NCBI RefSeq assembly: GCF_963675815.1
Contig: NZ_OY776574.1
Coordinates: 924,001-988,000 of the forward strand
Direction of reading: 5' to 3'
DNA length: 64,000 nucleotides
Source of the DNA: an uncultured Desulfuromusa sp.
GTDB lineage: Bacteria > Desulfobacterota > Desulfuromonadia > Desulfuromonadales > Geopsychrobacteraceae
Below are positions 62,929 to 64,000 of this stretch, piece after piece. The translations under genes and the position numbers were made by a program. The first letter of the stretch is position 1, and the number at the start of each line of letters is the position of its first letter. A model generated the notes under the pieces. It saw only the letters and a list, made by a program, of their open reading frames with translations, made no database searches and had not been told where the DNA came from.

Positions 62929-63345
62929 ATGCAATTAAATCTGACTCTGGCAGCTGTTGATCTGGAAAAAACAGAAAAATTTTACCGTGAAGTTTTAATG
63001 CTTTCCCCTAAATTTGTCTTGAACAGCCATGCGGAGAAAAGCTATTTACTCTTAACTTTCGGTAACATGAAAATTATTTTCCAGCCATTACAAGACGTAG
63101 AGGCACAACATCCCGTTTTGCTGCAAAATTTAACTCGATCCCCACGAGGTGTCGGCATGCAATTGGAAATGGAGTGCAACAACCTGGAGGAGATTTACCA
63201 CCAAGTGCACCTTTTCCATTGGCCAGTTGCTTATGAGCTTGAGGATCAGCAACATCAGCGGCGCGAACTGTGGTTACACGATCCCGATGGTTACTTGCTT
63301 GTTCTCAATGAGGAGCATGACGCAAAAATCCCCTCTTCGTCGTGA
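62929..63345 (+). CDS. VOC-superfamily (glyoxalase/bleomycin-resistance fold) protein
   Basis: 138 residues with a single VOC-like module pair: NLTLAAVDLEKTEKFYREVL and C-terminal RELWLHDPDGYLLVLNEEH. The Glu in the last strand suits a metal site, but the reaction is not identifiable. Convergent with glgC. Confidence 0.75.
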   Translation: MQLNLTLAAVDLEKTEKFYREVLMLSPKFVLNSHAEKSYLLLTFGNMKIIFQPLQDVEAQHPVLLQNLTRSPRGVGMQLEMECNNLEEIYHQVHLFHWPVAYELEDQQHQRRELWLHDPDGYLLVLNEEHDAKIPSSS

Positions 63346-63433
63346 AGAGGGGATTCATATGATTAATTTCAGGAGAACCGGAAGTCTTTCCGCAGAAGAT
63401 TTAGGAAAAACTACCTGCCTCAGAGTCATCAGG

Positions 63434-64000
63434 CTAAGCATATCCTCCCGGTTGCCCTAACATTCCACGTGTGACCAGGACGATTCCTTTATCGGTAATT
63501 CTGAAGCCATTAGCCTTATCCTGTTCTGAATCATAGCCAATAATTGTCCCTTCAGGAATTTCGCAGCCACGGTCAATGATGGCCTTTCTGATTTTACAAT
63601 GTCGATGAATAGTCACCTCCGGCAAAATAACCGTTTCTTCAATCGTAGAATAGGAATGGATTCTGACATTGGAAAAGAGAAGGGTCTTTTTCAAATGTGA
63701 ACCGGTGATAATGCAGCCACCGGAAACCGTTGAATCAACAGCCATTCCACGCCGGTCATCGTCATCAAAGACAAATTTGGCCGGGGGTAACTGTGCCTGA
63801 TAAGTCCACATCGGCCATTGTGGATCATAGAGGTTCAATTCCGGCTTGGGTGATATCAACTCCATATTGGCTTCCCAGAAAGCATCGAGAGAACCAACAT
63901 CTCTCCAGTAGGCTAACTGGTTCGTTTCCGGGTCACGGAAAGGGTAAGCATAAACTTTGTTGTTTTCAACGATTGAGGGAATGACATTCTTGCCAAAATC
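63434..64000 (-). CDS. glgC: Glucose-1-phosphate adenylyltransferase, C-terminal part (5' end outside window)
   Basis: The minus-strand frame is open to the window edge: KVYAYPFRDPETNQLAYWRDVGSLDAFWEANMELISP followed by the left-handed beta-helix domain (GGCIITGSHLKKTLLFSNVRIHSYS, VILPEVTIHRHCKIRKAIIDRGCEIP). WRDVGTLDAFWEANM-like sequence is the GlgC signature. ADP-glucose synthesis for glycogen. An internal ATG at 63865 is not the true start. Confidence 0.93.
   Translation of the reverse strand, partial: DFGKNVIPSIVENNKVYAYPFRDPETNQLAYWRDVGSLDAFWEANMELISPKPELNLYDPQWPMWTYQAQLPPAKFVFDDDDRRGMAVDSTVSGGCIITGSHLKKTLLFSNVRIHSYSTIEETVILPEVTIHRHCKIRKAIIDRGCEIPEGTIIGYDSEQDKANGFRITDKGIVLVTRGMLGQPGGYA

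Noticed and set aside
1..64000. CRISPR arrays, rRNA and tRNA genes
   Set aside because: Looked for spaced identical repeats and cloverleaf-type segments by eye and saw none; short RNAs could still be missed without a covariance search.

Overview
This window reads like the chromosome of an anaerobic, metal-respiring deltaproteobacterium of the Geobacter/Desulfuromonas type (Desulfuromonadales). That is an inference from gene content: a nine-haem cytochrome c fused to a b-type membrane domain (CbcL-like), an SfrAB-type NADPH dehydrogenase, an F0 sector split from the rest of the ATP synthase, an ETF:menaquinone oxidoreductase of the DUF224/EMO type with EtfBA, and many sigma-54 activators. There is no rRNA, tRNA or CRISPR array that I can see.

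Left part (1-31.7 kb), ordinary core genome. It opens with a UbiD-family decarboxylase (cut by the window edge) and a cysteine synthase, then a minus-strand group (DMT-type permease, DksA-like zinc-finger protein, isochorismatase-fold hydrolase, small membrane protein, CbcL). Next come atpZ-atpI-atpB-atpE, the sfrBA pair, and a translation/quality-control operon def-fmt-htpX-rsmB-rpe-lipoprotein. A tatD-tcdA-TSUP permease operon follows, then a zinc-free MDR reductase divergent from an HxlR regulator, scattered single genes, and a beta-oxidation electron-transfer operon (EMO-etfB-etfA-SCP2) divergent from a MerR regulator and a thioesterase.

Middle part (31.7-56.4 kb), accessory and mosaic. 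It starts with a three-gene cluster (LicC-like cytidylyltransferase, HisC/CobD-like PLP enzyme, CDP-alcohol phosphatidyltransferase) that looks like a polar-lipid head-group pathway. It is followed by relics of an IS200 transposase and a ParE toxin, and by a metallophosphoesterase. Then come a solute-binding-protein/two-kinase signalling operon, a JAMM-domain/DinG-type helicase with an SGNH esterase and radC, and an IS3 relic. The last block is a complete tricarballylate-type catabolic cassette (tcuAB, tctACB transporter, TSUP permease) with a divergent PrpR-type sigma-54 activator. A fragment of the 5' end of the helicase gene (37.12-37.29 kb) and a decayed 3' end of radC (56.31-56.40 kb) flank this 19-kb stretch in the same order and orientation as the intact helicase...radC pair inside it. 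I read this as the scar of a resident helicase-radC locus that was split or replaced when the block arrived.

Right part (56.7-64 kb), core genome again: a hypothetical protein, an NtrC-type response regulator, sucCD, transaldolase, a small metal-binding membrane protein, folK, a VOC protein and the 3' part of glgC (cut by the window edge).

Functionally, fatty-acid or amino-acid derived electrons (EtfBA to EMO), NADPH (SfrAB), the menaquinol pool (CbcL), succinyl-CoA synthetase and the F0 motor fit one anaerobic respiratory economy. The tcu/tct cassette would feed carbon into the TCA cycle. The best regulatory signal is a pair of near-identical -24/-12 elements in front of tctA and tcuA, with shared TGAAACA boxes at typical activator distances.
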